Positions 36,416 through 44,836 of a stretch of DNA of 64,000 nt are shown one piece after another. The notes under the pieces were generated by a model that ran no database searches, was not told the origin of the DNA, and saw only the letters and a program-made list of their open reading frames with translations. This stretch comes from Acetothermia bacterium UBA3571. Lineage in GTDB: Bacteria > Bipolaricaulota > Bipolaricaulia > Bipolaricaulales > Bipolaricaulaceae. A program made the position numbers and the translations under genes. Position 1 is the first letter of the stretch. The number at the start of each line of letters is the position of its first letter. The stretch lies in NCBI GenBank assembly GCA_002375995.1, contig DFNI01000041.1, forward strand, positions 41,031-105,030, read 5' to 3'.

Positions 36416-37770
36416 TGCTCCCAGTTCTTTTGGGCGTTCTCCTCTCCCTGGCCGTTTCGGTTCTTTCTTTGGGTAGTCCTTCCTATAGGCTGGAACTCGA
36501 CCTCCATCCGGCAGATGCATTATGGAAACTCGAGGGGAAGGCGATAATCGCGGGACATGCTCCCGCTGACCTCGGGGCACTGGTTTTCCGCTTCTACCAG
36601 GGGTACAACGCCCCCTTCACCGTGATCTCGGCCCGGGACGCCGAGGGGGCACTCCCGATCTATCCGGTGGACGCCGCCACCTTCGGGGTTTCCCTCCCCC
36701 TTTCCCGGGGGCAGACCTTCTCCGTGACGTTGGAATACGCCGCCGAGATACCTCCGTTTCCCGGCGGGGGATACGGCACCCTCTCCGCTACGGAGGATGT
36801 GATCCTCGTGGCCCAAGGCTACCCCTTCCTCCTTCCCTGGGATGAGGAGCGGGGAAGCTGGATATTGGAGCCGGTGCTCTCGTGGGGCGATCAGGTGGTG
36901 GCGGAGGCGGCCGACTATTCCGTGACGATTCGGCACCCCGACGGTTGGGAGGTGGTGGCCACCGGAGAGGAGAGGGCCCGCGGCTCGGGGGCCACGGAGG
37001 TCCGTGGGCAGAACCTGCGGGAGTTCGCGTTCGTGCTGATAAAAAACTATACACCTGCCTCCCGAAAGGAAAATGACGTTGAGATCCGTTCCTGGTATCC
37101 CCGAGGGCTTCCCCGCGCTGGAGGGGAGGCCCTGGAGCTGTGCGTGGAAGCGCTTTCGCTCTACGAGAAACTCTTCGGTGAGTATCCTTTCCCGGAGCTG
37201 GACGCGGTGGCAGTCCCGCTCAATCGGGCCGCGGGGGTGGAGTTCCCGGGGCTGATCCTGGCCGGCATCGAATACTATCGGCGTTACGAAGCGGGTAGAA
37301 GAGAACTCATCTTCCCCATGATCTTCGCCCACGAGGTGGCACATCAGTGGTGGTATGCCCAGGTGGGGAACGATCAGGTACGGGAGCCGTGGGTGGACGA
37401 GGCGCTGGCCACTTACACCTCAGGGCTCGCCATGGCGGAGTGGGGCCTTTACGGAGAACTTCGGGCCCATTGGGAACGGACCTATGAGCTGGGGCGCTCC
37501 CGAAATCCCGACGCCACTCCGTTCGATCCCCTGTGGAGGTTTCCGGAGGGCGAGGGATACGGGGGCATCGTGTACTCGGGCGGGGCCCTTTTCTTCCTGG
37601 AGCTGGAGGAGGCCATGGGGAAGGAACGTTTGCTTTCCGCCCTGCGGCGGTACCTTAAAGATTACCGGTGGAAACTTGCCACGGGCGACGATCTCCTTTC
37701 CATCCTGAGGGAGGAAGGAGGAGAGGCCGCGGAAGGGGTCATCCGGGATTGGCGCGGAGCTGTGCCCTGA
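36415..37770 (+). CDS. Secreted M1-family metallopeptidase
   Basis: 451 residues with a signal peptide (VLLGVLLSLAVSVLSLG). The zinc site is intact: HEVAHQWW with His306/His310 and Glu329 in WVDEALATY, spaced as in gluzincin aminopeptidases (HExxH-x18-E). An N-terminal beta domain precedes the thermolysin-like domain; the usual GxMEN exopeptidase loop reads GVEFPGL, so it may differ in specificity. It overlaps ftsZ by 1 nt and its last 32 nt overlap the convergent rlmN gene. Confidence 0.85.
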   Translation: MLPVLLGVLLSLAVSVLSLGSPSYRLELDLHPADALWKLEGKAIIAGHAPADLGALVFRFYQGYNAPFTVISARDAEGALPIYPVDAATFGVSLPLSRGQTFSVTLEYAAEIPPFPGGGYGTLSATEDVILVAQGYPFLLPWDEERGSWILEPVLSWGDQVVAEAADYSVTIRHPDGWEVVATGEERARGSGATEVRGQNLREFAFVLIKNYTPASRKENDVEIRSWYPRGLPRAGGEALELCVEALSLYEKLFGEYPFPELDAVAVPLNRAAGVEFPGLILAGIEYYRRYEAGRRELIFPMIFAHEVAHQWWYAQVGNDQVREPWVDEALATYTSGLAMAEWGLYGELRAHWERTYELGRSRNPDATPFDPLWRFPEGEGYGGIVYSGGALFFLELEEAMGKERLLSALRRYLKDYRWKLATGDDLLSILREEGGEAAEGVIRDWRGAVP

Positions 37771-38782
37771 GCTGGCCACAGCCCGCCTGTATCCTCACGC
37801 CCCGGGAATGCCGCACGGTGACATTTATCCCCCGCTTAAGAAGTTCCCTCTTGAACGCCTCCACCCGGTGGAGGGACGGACGTCGGAAGGGGAGGCCGGG
37901 GGCGGGATTGAAGGGGATGAGGTTCACGTGGGCGAGCCTTCCCTTGAGGAGCTTGCCCAGGGCCCGGGCGGCGGCGGGGGAGTCGTTCACCCCGGAAATG
38001 AGCACGTATTCGTAGGTAATCCTGCGCTTGGTCGCCCGGATGTACTCCTCCGTGGCCTCGAGGACCTCGCGAATGGAGTAGGTCTTCGCCAACGGCACGA
38101 GTTCCGCCCGCAGGTCGTCCCAGGGGGCGTGGAGGGACACTGCCAAGTTCAACTGCATCCCCTCCTGGGCCAACCGCAGGATCCCGGGCACGATCCCCAC
38201 GGTGGAGACGGTGAACCGGCGGGCCCCGAGGTTCAGGCCCCAGGGGTGGTTCAGGTTCCGGATGGCCTTGATGGTGGCCTCGTAATTCAGGAGCGGCTCC
38301 CCCATGCCCATGAGGACCACGTGGGTGACCCTCTCTCCTTCCGCTTTGAGCTTCCGGGCGAAGAAGAGGACTTGGAGGGCGATCTCCCCGGCGGAGAGGT
38401 TTCGGTGGAATCCCATCTTACCCGTGGCGCAGAAGGCGCATCCGATGGGGCAGCCCACCTGTGTGGACACGCACACAGTGCGGCGGTCCTCCTCCCGCAT
38501 GAGGACCGTCTCCACGCCTTCTCCATCGGGGAGCTTGAGGAGGATCTTCTCGGTACCTTCCTCGGCGTCCATGAGGCTCGCGCCAGGCTCGGCGGCGCCG
38601 ATGGTGAACTCCTGAGTGAGCCTCTCCCGCAGGGACACGGGGAGGTTGGTCATTCGGGAAAAATCCCAGACCAGGTGTTTCCACGCCCACTCGAAGACCT
38701 GCCGCGCCCGATATCTGGGCTCGCCGAGGGAGGCGAAGTATTCCCGGAGTTCCGCCGGGGAGAGATCAAGGAGTTCCCGCAT
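37739..38782 (-). CDS. rlmN: 23S rRNA / tRNA adenine-C2 methyltransferase RlmN
   Basis: A 347-residue radical SAM enzyme. The cluster motif CxxxCxxC is in QVGCPIGCAFCATGKMGF; MGMGEPLLNY and the SAM site follow, and the C-terminal resolving cysteine is in RIQAGCGQL. It methylates A2503 of 23S rRNA and A37 of some tRNAs. ATG 38782 matches the family N-terminus (LLDLSPAELREYF); a perfect TATAAT lies 13 nt upstream, so the leader is very short. The longer in-frame start at 38848 is rejected. Confidence 0.95.
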   Translation of the reverse strand: MRELLDLSPAELREYFASLGEPRYRARQVFEWAWKHLVWDFSRMTNLPVSLRERLTQEFTIGAAEPGASLMDAEEGTEKILLKLPDGEGVETVLMREEDRRTVCVSTQVGCPIGCAFCATGKMGFHRNLSAGEIALQVLFFARKLKAEGERVTHVVLMGMGEPLLNYEATIKAIRNLNHPWGLNLGARRFTVSTVGIVPGILRLAQEGMQLNLAVSLHAPWDDLRAELVPLAKTYSIREVLEATEEYIRATKRRITYEYVLISGVNDSPAAARALGKLLKGRLAHVNLIPFNPAPGLPFRRPSLHRVEAFKRELLKRGINVTVRHSRGVRIQAGCGQLRAQLRANPG

Positions 38783-38795
38783 CGTCCCGGTGACG

Positions 38796-38801
38796 ATTAT
38801 A
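38796..38801 (-). promoter_or_regulatory. -10 box of rlmN
   Basis: Perfect TATAAT on the minus strand ending 13 nt before the rlmN ATG; no good -35 box is seen. Confidence 0.5.
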
Positions 38802-38857
38802 GGTGGGTCTTCCGGGGTTAGCCGGTGGAACCTCAGCGGCGCAGGCAAGCTATGCCC

Positions 38858-39637
38858 CTATATCCCGGGATTATCCCGATGTCCGCGGGGGCTGCCGGGT
38901 GGCTCCGTTGGAATCCTGCGGGCGCCCAAGAACTCCTGGGGGAGGGAGGAGAGGGGACCAGAGACCACCATGCCTTCCCGGGCACTGGCGTGGAGAGCTT
39001 TCCCGTCGCCGATGTACAAGGCCACATGCCCCGGGAAGAAGAGGAGGTCCCCGGGGAGGAGATCCTCAAACTCCTCGACCGGTTTCCCCACCCCCGCTTG
39101 GTCCCGGGAATCCCGGGGGAGCCATAAATTGAACACGAAGTGGAAAAGCCGCTGTATTAGGCCTGAACAGTCGGTGCCGAAGGGGGAGGTGCCACCCCAG
39201 AGGTAGGGGACGCCGCGAAGGGCGAGACCGAGTTCGATCATGGCCTCGATGGAACCGCGCCAGGAAACGGGCTTCACCGCATCGGCCGGCACGGTCCCCA
39301 CCTCCCCCGTAGGCAAACGGACCTCCACCCCGGATGCTGTGGGTTCGCCCGCGAATCGGGTGTCCAGACAGAGGCGGAAGATCACGGTCCGGTTCCTGGG
39401 ATCCACCACGGGTACTATGGGCCACGAGACCTTGTGGGAAGGTGCAGGCGGAGCGCCCGGGGAAAGGTGGCTCCGCCGGACCCACCCCCGGTACCCATCC
39501 GGACCGCGGACGAGGAAGAATTCCCCCTTCTCCTCCAACACCTCGCAGGGGGTGAAGCACAGAAGCTGGGATACCCGTTCCGCCCTGGGCTCGGGCTCCG
39601 CCAAGAGGTCCGCCACCGGAGGACGGATATACATCAT
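38858..39637 (-). CDS. ykfC: NlpC/P60 gamma-D-glutamyl-diamino acid endopeptidase, YkfC-like
   Basis: 259 residues. Two SH3b-like segments (residues ~5-60 and ~75-125; EKGEFFLVRGPDGYRGWVRR) precede an NlpC/P60 catalytic domain with Cys157 in FGTDCSGLIQ, His204 in GHVALYIG and His216 in ALHAS. This is the YkfC plan, where the enzyme splits L-Ala-gamma-D-Glu from diaminopimelate in imported murein peptides. No signal peptide is seen, so it is cytoplasmic. It overlaps lysA by 4 nt and closes the operon dppA-dppB-dppC-lysA-ykfC, a context that strongly supports murein-peptide use. Bacillus ykfC is likewise in its dpp operon. Confidence 0.85.
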   Translation of the reverse strand: MMYIRPPVADLLAEPEPRAERVSQLLCFTPCEVLEEKGEFFLVRGPDGYRGWVRRSHLSPGAPPAPSHKVSWPIVPVVDPRNRTVIFRLCLDTRFAGEPTASGVEVRLPTGEVGTVPADAVKPVSWRGSIEAMIELGLALRGVPYLWGGTSPFGTDCSGLIQRLFHFVFNLWLPRDSRDQAGVGKPVEEFEDLLPGDLLFFPGHVALYIGDGKALHASAREGMVVSGPLSSLPQEFLGARRIPTEPPGSPRGHRDNPGI

Positions 39638-40899
39638 CCCAGGTCTTCGGGAACGATCTCCCCCCGCACGAGATCTTCAACGGTCTCGCGTCTACGCACG
39701 AGATGGGCCTTTCCTCGGTAAACCAAGACTTCAGCGCCCCGGGGACGGGAGTTGTAGTGAGAGGACATGGAGGAGCCGTAAGCTCCGGTGTCCAGGATCG
39801 CCAGCAGGTCCCCGGATTGGAGCGGGGAGAGTTCGCGGTCCGTGGCCAATACATCGGCGTTCTCACATATCGGCCCCACCACATCCGCCTTTACCGGGGG
39901 CCCCGTGCGCTTCCGGACGGGAACGATCCGATGATGGGCGCCGTAAAGGGCCGGCCGCAGGAGGTCGCTCATCCCCGCGTCCACCACCACATAGGCTTTT
40001 TCGTGTACCCGCTTGGTGTAGAGGACGCGCACGAGGAGGAGGCCGGCATCCCCCACCAAGGCCCTTCCCGGCTCGAGCATAAGGGTCACCCCTGAGGGCA
40101 TCTCCTCCCGTAGCCCAGCTGCCAGCTCTTCCAGAGGAAACCCCGGTCCTTCCCCTCCATAGGAGATGCCGAACCCCCCGCCCAGGTCCAAGAAGGAAGG
40201 GGACAGCCCGTGATCCCTCGCCTTCCGCAGGATTTCGCATAGGTATCTCCAGGCGGCGAGGTAGGGTTCCACGTCGAGGATCTGGGAGCCGATGTGGAGA
40301 TGGAGGCCCACGAGGCATAGATCGCTCGAGCGGGCGATCCAAGCCAGCGCCTCCTCCGCGTCCCGGGGATCGAGGCCGAACTTGCTCCCCGGTCTTCCGG
40401 TGGCTAGGTGGGGATGGGTATCCGGGGAGAGCGCGGGATTGAGCCGCAGGGCGACCCGAGCACAACACCCGATCTCCCGAGATATCTCCTCCAACGCCTT
40501 GAGTTCCTCCATCGATTCCACCGCCACCGCGCGGATCCCCTCCCGGAGGGCAAGCTCCAGCTCCGCTTTCGTTTTCCCCACCCCGGTGAAAATGATCTTC
40601 TGGGACGGGAACCCAGCCCGCAGGGCCCGCAGGAGCTCCCCTCCCGACACCACCTCCGCACCGAGCCCATCCCGGGCCAGGAGACACAGGATCGCCCCAA
40701 GGGGATTCGCCTTGACGGCATAATGGAGCTCCATGGGAAGACCGGCGAAGGTTTTCCGAAAGCGCTCAACGTTTTCCCGGATCCTCGCGGCGCTGTAGAC
40801 GTAACAAGGGGTCCTGAAGCGGGCGGCTATTTCACGGAGGGGGATCCCATCGGCGTGAAGCTCACCCTCTTTCTCCACAAGCCAAGGGGAGAGGGACAC
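39634..40899 (-). CDS. lysA: Diaminopimelate decarboxylase
   Basis: A 421-residue PLP enzyme (fold III). The PLP lysine is K63 in LHYAVKANP; HIGSQ and the glycine-rich LDLGGGFGISYGGE bind phosphate; GPICENADVL carries the active-site cysteine. It turns meso-diaminopimelate into lysine. GTG 40899 starts 4 nt after the dppC stop, so it belongs to the peptide-importer operon, not a lysine biosynthesis cluster. With ykfC next, the likely role is to make lysine from recovered murein diaminopimelate. It may still also serve normal lysine synthesis. Confidence 0.95.
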   Translation of the reverse strand: MSLSPWLVEKEGELHADGIPLREIAARFRTPCYVYSAARIRENVERFRKTFAGLPMELHYAVKANPLGAILCLLARDGLGAEVVSGGELLRALRAGFPSQKIIFTGVGKTKAELELALREGIRAVAVESMEELKALEEISREIGCCARVALRLNPALSPDTHPHLATGRPGSKFGLDPRDAEEALAWIARSSDLCLVGLHLHIGSQILDVEPYLAAWRYLCEILRKARDHGLSPSFLDLGGGFGISYGGEGPGFPLEELAAGLREEMPSGVTLMLEPGRALVGDAGLLLVRVLYTKRVHEKAYVVVDAGMSDLLRPALYGAHHRIVPVRKRTGPPVKADVVGPICENADVLATDRELSPLQSGDLLAILDTGAYGSSMSSHYNSRPRGAEVLVYRGKAHLVRRRETVEDLVRGEIVPEDLG

Positions 40900-40903
40900 A
40901 GCT

Positions 40904-41746
40904 TTAGCGCATCCTGGGATCGAGGATATCCCGGATCCCGTCTCCCAGGAGGTTGAACCCCAGGACCGTGATCATGATGGCCAGTCCCGGGAAGGTGGAA
41001 ACCCACCACCCGTGGGGCATGAAGGTCCGTCCCTCCGATACCATGACCCCCCATTCCGGGGTCGGGGGTTGGGCCCCGAAACCCAAGAACCCCAGGCCCG
41101 CGGCGGTGAGGATGATCCCACCCATACTCAAGGTGGCCTGGATGATCACCGGGCTCAGGGCCATGGGGAGGATGTGCACCACGAGGATCCGGAGGTTACT
41201 CGCGCCCACCGCCCGGGCCGCTTCCACGAAATCTTCCTCCCGAACCGCGATGGCCCGCGATCGGGCCAAGCGGGCGAATACGGTCCAGGCGGAAAACGCA
41301 ATGGCGATGACCACGTTGGTCAAGCTCGGCCCCAAAGCGGCGGCGATGGCCATGGCCAAAATCAGCCGGGGGAAAGCCATGAAGATATCGGTGATCCGCA
41401 TGAGTATGTTGTCCACAAACCCTCCGGCGAACCCGGCCACGATCCCCACCGCGGTGCCGAAGATCCCGGCGGTGAGGACAATGAGCACGGCGATCCACAA
41501 GGAGATCCTGGTTCCATATAGAATTCGGCTCAACACATCCCGTCCCAGCCCATCGCTCCCCAAAAGGTGTTCCCTTCCCGGAGGCGTGAGTTTGTTCAGG
41601 GGATCGGTGGCGTAAGGGTCGTGGGGGGCTATATAGGGAGCGATGATGGCCAACAGTACCAGCAAGATTATGATGGAAAGCCCCGTCAGCGAAAGGGGAT
41701 TCCGCACGATTTGGCGCCACAGATCTCGCCAGGTCAGGCCCCTCAT
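40904..41746 (-). CDS. dppC: Peptide ABC permease, DppC-like (murein-peptide operon)
   Basis: A 280-residue permease with the DppC pattern: N-terminal helix, REHLLGSDGLGRDVLSRILY before helix 2, and the coupling motif FVEAARAVGASNLRILVVHI. It begins 12 nt after dppB ends and runs into lysA. The other set at 5233-7108 is a separate operon with clearly different sequence. Confidence 0.9.
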   Translation of the reverse strand: MRGLTWRDLWRQIVRNPLSLTGLSIIILLVLLAIIAPYIAPHDPYATDPLNKLTPPGREHLLGSDGLGRDVLSRILYGTRISLWIAVLIVLTAGIFGTAVGIVAGFAGGFVDNILMRITDIFMAFPRLILAMAIAAALGPSLTNVVIAIAFSAWTVFARLARSRAIAVREEDFVEAARAVGASNLRILVVHILPMALSPVIIQATLSMGGIILTAAGLGFLGFGAQPPTPEWGVMVSEGRTFMPHGWWVSTFPGLAIMITVLGFNLLGDGIRDILDPRMR

Positions 41747-41758
41747 TTTCTTTTCTCC

Positions 41759-42766
41759 CTACACATAACGGATCTTTGGGTTCAGATACGCGTACAGAAG
41801 ATCCACCGCTAGGTTGCAGAAGGAGTAAAGCAGCGCCATGAATAGCGCTACTCCCACCACGGCGTTGAAGTCGATGGAAAGAAAGGATTGGGTTGCGTAC
41901 CGCCCCAGGCCGGGCCAGGCGAACACGGTCTCGGTAAGCACGGCGCCCTCCAACATGTAAGCGATCCTTATGCCCACCACGGTTACGATGGGAAGGAGTG
42001 CGTTACGGAAGGCGTGTTTCATGATCACCACGCTTTCCCGCAGCCCTTTCATCCGTGCCGTTTTAATGTACTCCTCATGCATCACTTCCAACATGCTGGA
42101 ACGGGTTATCCGGGCGATGGAGGCGGTGGAAAGCCAGCCAAGGGTAAAGGCGGGAAGGATCAAGTGTTGAAGGAAGCTTTTCAGGGCGAACCAATCTTTT
42201 GCGATAATGGAATCTATGAGCAGAAGCCCCGTTATTCGCGGAGGGAGGGGATACCAATAAGGCAGCCTCCCCGGACCCGGCAACCAGCCCAGGGTGTGGT
42301 AAAAGATCAGGAGGAGGAGCAACCCGAGCCAGAAAGCGGGCATGGAAAGTCCCACGATGGCGAATACCCGCGAGGCGTGGTCCACCAGGCTTCCGTTGCG
42401 GACGGCGGAGATCACCCCTACCCCGATGCCCAATACCACCCCGATGATCAGGGCGGCGAGGCCCAGTTCTACCGTGGCGGGAAAGAACTGCTTTATGTCC
42501 TCCAGCACCGGGCGTCTGGTGCGCAGCGAAACCCCCAGGTCTCCATGAAGCAGTCCGGAGATATACCGTGCGTATTGGACATAGAGGGGCTTGTCGAACC
42601 CCCATCTCGCCCGTTCCCTCTCGATGGCTTCCTGTGGTGCCTGGGGCCCGAGAATGGCGGCCACCGGATCCGCTGGGATCACCCGGGCCACGAAGAAGGT
42701 AATAGTGACCACCCCCCAGACCACGAGGACCATCCACGCTAACCGCCTAACGAGATAAGAAAGCAT
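41759..42766 (-). CDS. dppB: Peptide ABC permease, DppB-like (murein-peptide operon)
   Basis: A 335-residue permease: N-terminal helix, ARVIPADPVAAILG, RWGFDKPLYVQYARYI, then six helices with the coupling loop YIKTARMKGLRESVVIMKHA. It lies 58 nt after the binding-protein stop; a hairpin in that gap probably trims read-through so that permeases are made in smaller amounts than the binding protein. Confidence 0.9.
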   Translation of the reverse strand: MLSYLVRRLAWMVLVVWGVVTITFFVARVIPADPVAAILGPQAPQEAIERERARWGFDKPLYVQYARYISGLLHGDLGVSLRTRRPVLEDIKQFFPATVELGLAALIIGVVLGIGVGVISAVRNGSLVDHASRVFAIVGLSMPAFWLGLLLLLIFYHTLGWLPGPGRLPYWYPLPPRITGLLLIDSIIAKDWFALKSFLQHLILPAFTLGWLSTASIARITRSSMLEVMHEEYIKTARMKGLRESVVIMKHAFRNALLPIVTVVGIRIAYMLEGAVLTETVFAWPGLGRYATQSFLSIDFNAVVGVALFMALLYSFCNLAVDLLYAYLNPKIRYV

Positions 42767-42779
42767 CCCGTCTCAAAAA

Positions 42780-42808
42780 GGGGGCAGCCCGTTCCGAGGG
42801 CTGCCCCC
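42780..42808 (-). terminator. Intra-operon hairpin after dppA
   Basis: An 11-bp GC stem (GGGGGCAGCCC) with a 7-nt loop, followed on the minus strand by CTTTTT. It should terminate part of transcription between dppA and dppB. Confidence 0.75.
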
Positions 42809-42824
42809 GTGTCACCGTCCTCCT

Positions 42825-44399
42825 TTACCCGGTCTTGGAGACCTCCCACAACTCGGTGTAGTACTCCATGTGGGCTAGGTGGAACCCCTTGACCACATCC
42901 CGCATAACGATCTGGCGCAGCGGGTAATAGAGAATGGCGTAGGGCCCCTTATCCAAGACGCGGCGCTGGATCTCGAAGTACATTTGTTCCCGTTTGGTGG
43001 CGTCCAGCTCCCGGGCGGCCTGCTCGACCAAGATGGAGGTGTCGCAGTCCACGTACATGTTCCGCCACGCAAGTTGCCTTACTTTGGCCTCCGGCCCGGT
43101 GGTGCAGCAATGGGCAAACGGCTTGGCCAGGGCGTCGGGATCCGCGTAGTCAGCGCCCCACCCGGCCACCAGGAAGGTGTGCTTTTGAGCGCGGTACAGC
43201 TCGTAAAACTGGGCGCCCACCATTTGACGGATATTGACCTTAATTCCCAGCTCCGCCAGGTCGGCTTGGATCTGCGTGGCAATGGCCACGCGGTCAGGAC
43301 GGTCGGTGGTAAGGAGCTCCACCTCGAAGCCCTCGGGGTAACCTGCAGCGGTCAGGAGTTTCTTTGCCCTCTCGATATCCTTGTGATAAGGGGTCTCGGG
43401 AAGGTGGCCGAACATCCCCTTGGGGATAAAGGTTTGTCCGGGGATGGCTGCGCCCTTCATGATCCCATAGATAATGGCGTCGTAGTCGATGGCCCAGCGG
43501 ATGGCATCGCGTACGAGCTCGTTATCGAAAGGAGGCTTACCGGCGTTCATAGCCACGTAAGTGATGCCCCATGCCGGGGTCTCCACCACCTTGAACCCGG
43601 CGGCGTCGCGATACATGTCCACCTGTTCGGGCAACAGGTCCCATGCGATGTCGATGTCGCCTTTGTCCAGCGCCAGTTTCTGGGCTGCGGGATCAGGGAT
43701 GTCCTTGATGATGATCCTCTTTATGGATGCGGGGCCTTCCCAATAATCGTCGAAACGCTCCAGGATAATGATCTCCTCCCGCACCCATCGCACCAACTTG
43801 AAGGGGCCGGATCCCGCGTCGTGTTCCTTCAGCCATTCGTTGGCCCAGGGGTCTTCGGGGGTGGCGTGGGCTTTCACCAGTTCGGAGTCCACGATGGAAC
43901 AGATCCCCTGGAAACCGAGGACCGAAGCGATGGTGAGCTCGGCCACAGGCTCGGTGGTGGTAATGGCCACCGTATAATCGTCGATTTTCTGGATCATATC
44001 CGGATCCGGTACATACTGGGCGAGGATCCAGATGGGGTGGAAATTCAGGGCAAGGGAACGGCGGAGGGAGTAGACCACGTCATCGGCGGTGAGCTCGTTG
44101 CCCGAATGGAACTTGACGCCCTTGCGGATGTGGAAAGTCCAGGTGAGCCCATCCTCGGAAACCTCCCAGGATTCTGCGATGCCGGGCTCGATCTTGGTGA
44201 AGTCCCCCCTTTCGAAATCTACCAGCTGTTCATAGAACTGCTCGGCGACGAAAGCGGTGAATACCTCGTATATTCTGGCCGGATCAAAGTCCACAATGAT
44301 CCCCGTGCGTGCGCCGATCACCAACGTGTCCTTGGGGATCTGCCCCAAAGCAGGAAGGCAGAGCCCCAACACCACTAGGCCTACCACAAGTCTCCACAC
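42825..44399 (-). CDS. dppA: Family-5 peptide-binding protein (murein-peptide operon)
   Basis: 524 residues with a signal peptide (LVVGLVVLGLCLPALG). Family-5 motifs: the mature N-terminus with DPARIYEVF, IAESWEVSEDGLTWTFHIRK, GVKFHSGNELTADDVVYSLR, and RDAIRWAIDYD. GTG 44399 follows a strong AGGAGGTG. The operon partners (lysA, ykfC) suggest the ligand is a murein tripeptide or related diaminopimelate peptide, which is inference. TATAAT at 44433-44438 is its likely -10 box. Confidence 0.88.
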   Translation of the reverse strand: MWRLVVGLVVLGLCLPALGQIPKDTLVIGARTGIIVDFDPARIYEVFTAFVAEQFYEQLVDFERGDFTKIEPGIAESWEVSEDGLTWTFHIRKGVKFHSGNELTADDVVYSLRRSLALNFHPIWILAQYVPDPDMIQKIDDYTVAITTTEPVAELTIASVLGFQGICSIVDSELVKAHATPEDPWANEWLKEHDAGSGPFKLVRWVREEIIILERFDDYWEGPASIKRIIIKDIPDPAAQKLALDKGDIDIAWDLLPEQVDMYRDAAGFKVVETPAWGITYVAMNAGKPPFDNELVRDAIRWAIDYDAIIYGIMKGAAIPGQTFIPKGMFGHLPETPYHKDIERAKKLLTAAGYPEGFEVELLTTDRPDRVAIATQIQADLAELGIKVNIRQMVGAQFYELYRAQKHTFLVAGWGADYADPDALAKPFAHCCTTGPEAKVRQLAWRNMYVDCDTSILVEQAARELDATKREQMYFEIQRRVLDKGPYAILYYPLRQIVMRDVVKGFHLAHMEYYTELWEVSKTG

Positions 44400-44432
44400 G
44401 CTATACCACCTCCTGTGTTTTTTACGCCGGCC

Positions 44433-44438
44433 ATTATA
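44433..44438 (-). promoter_or_regulatory. -10 box of the dppA-lysA-ykfC operon
   Basis: TATAAT on the minus strand, 33 nt from the GTG start; the -35 region is weak. Confidence 0.5.
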
Positions 44439-44439
44439 T

Positions 44440-44836
44440 AAAGGGTTCGGGGCCGACGCTAGCTTCCACTGTAGATCTGAACCGGGAAAGGGCTCTTTTC
44501 AGCCGCCAAGCCCTTCCCAGGTCCCGTCCCTGCACTATCCCCTTCCCTCGCGGTGTCCCTTTTTCCGGACGGGGCTCGTGGGCCGGTGGTGAGGCGCGTT
44601 TTCAAGCGAGAAATTGGAACGAAAGCCCGCAATCTTGCCGGTTCGCATCCATTCCTCTTTCTAACGATTTCATGATAACGGAATGGGGACCATTTTCATA
44701 AACTTTTTCGGATGTGCAAGCGGTCCCACGGGTACTTCGCCGAAACCTGAGCTCCGGCATCTCGCCGGCTGATTTTGTGCAATCTCCCATTGCTACACGC
44801 TCCCAGCCCCCGTACACTTCCCCCGAGGGGGTAGAG
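44440..44836. other. Gene-free divergent spacer
   Basis: About 400 nt between dppA and the acyl-CoA synthetase gene. The stretch 44600-44710 is clearly AT-richer than its surroundings, as expected for plus-strand promoters, but no box of both good sequence and spacing stands out. The plus frame is open from 44714 yet its residues do not resemble the synthetase family. Confidence 0.5.

Noticed and set aside
40900..40903. Lysine riboswitch before lysA
   Set aside because: There are only 4 nt between dppC and lysA, and the operon leader before dppA is too short and shows no such fold.
42879..44378. 499-residue plus-strand open frame opposite dppA
   Set aside because: Antisense shadow of a clear family-5 binding protein with signal peptide and ribosome site.
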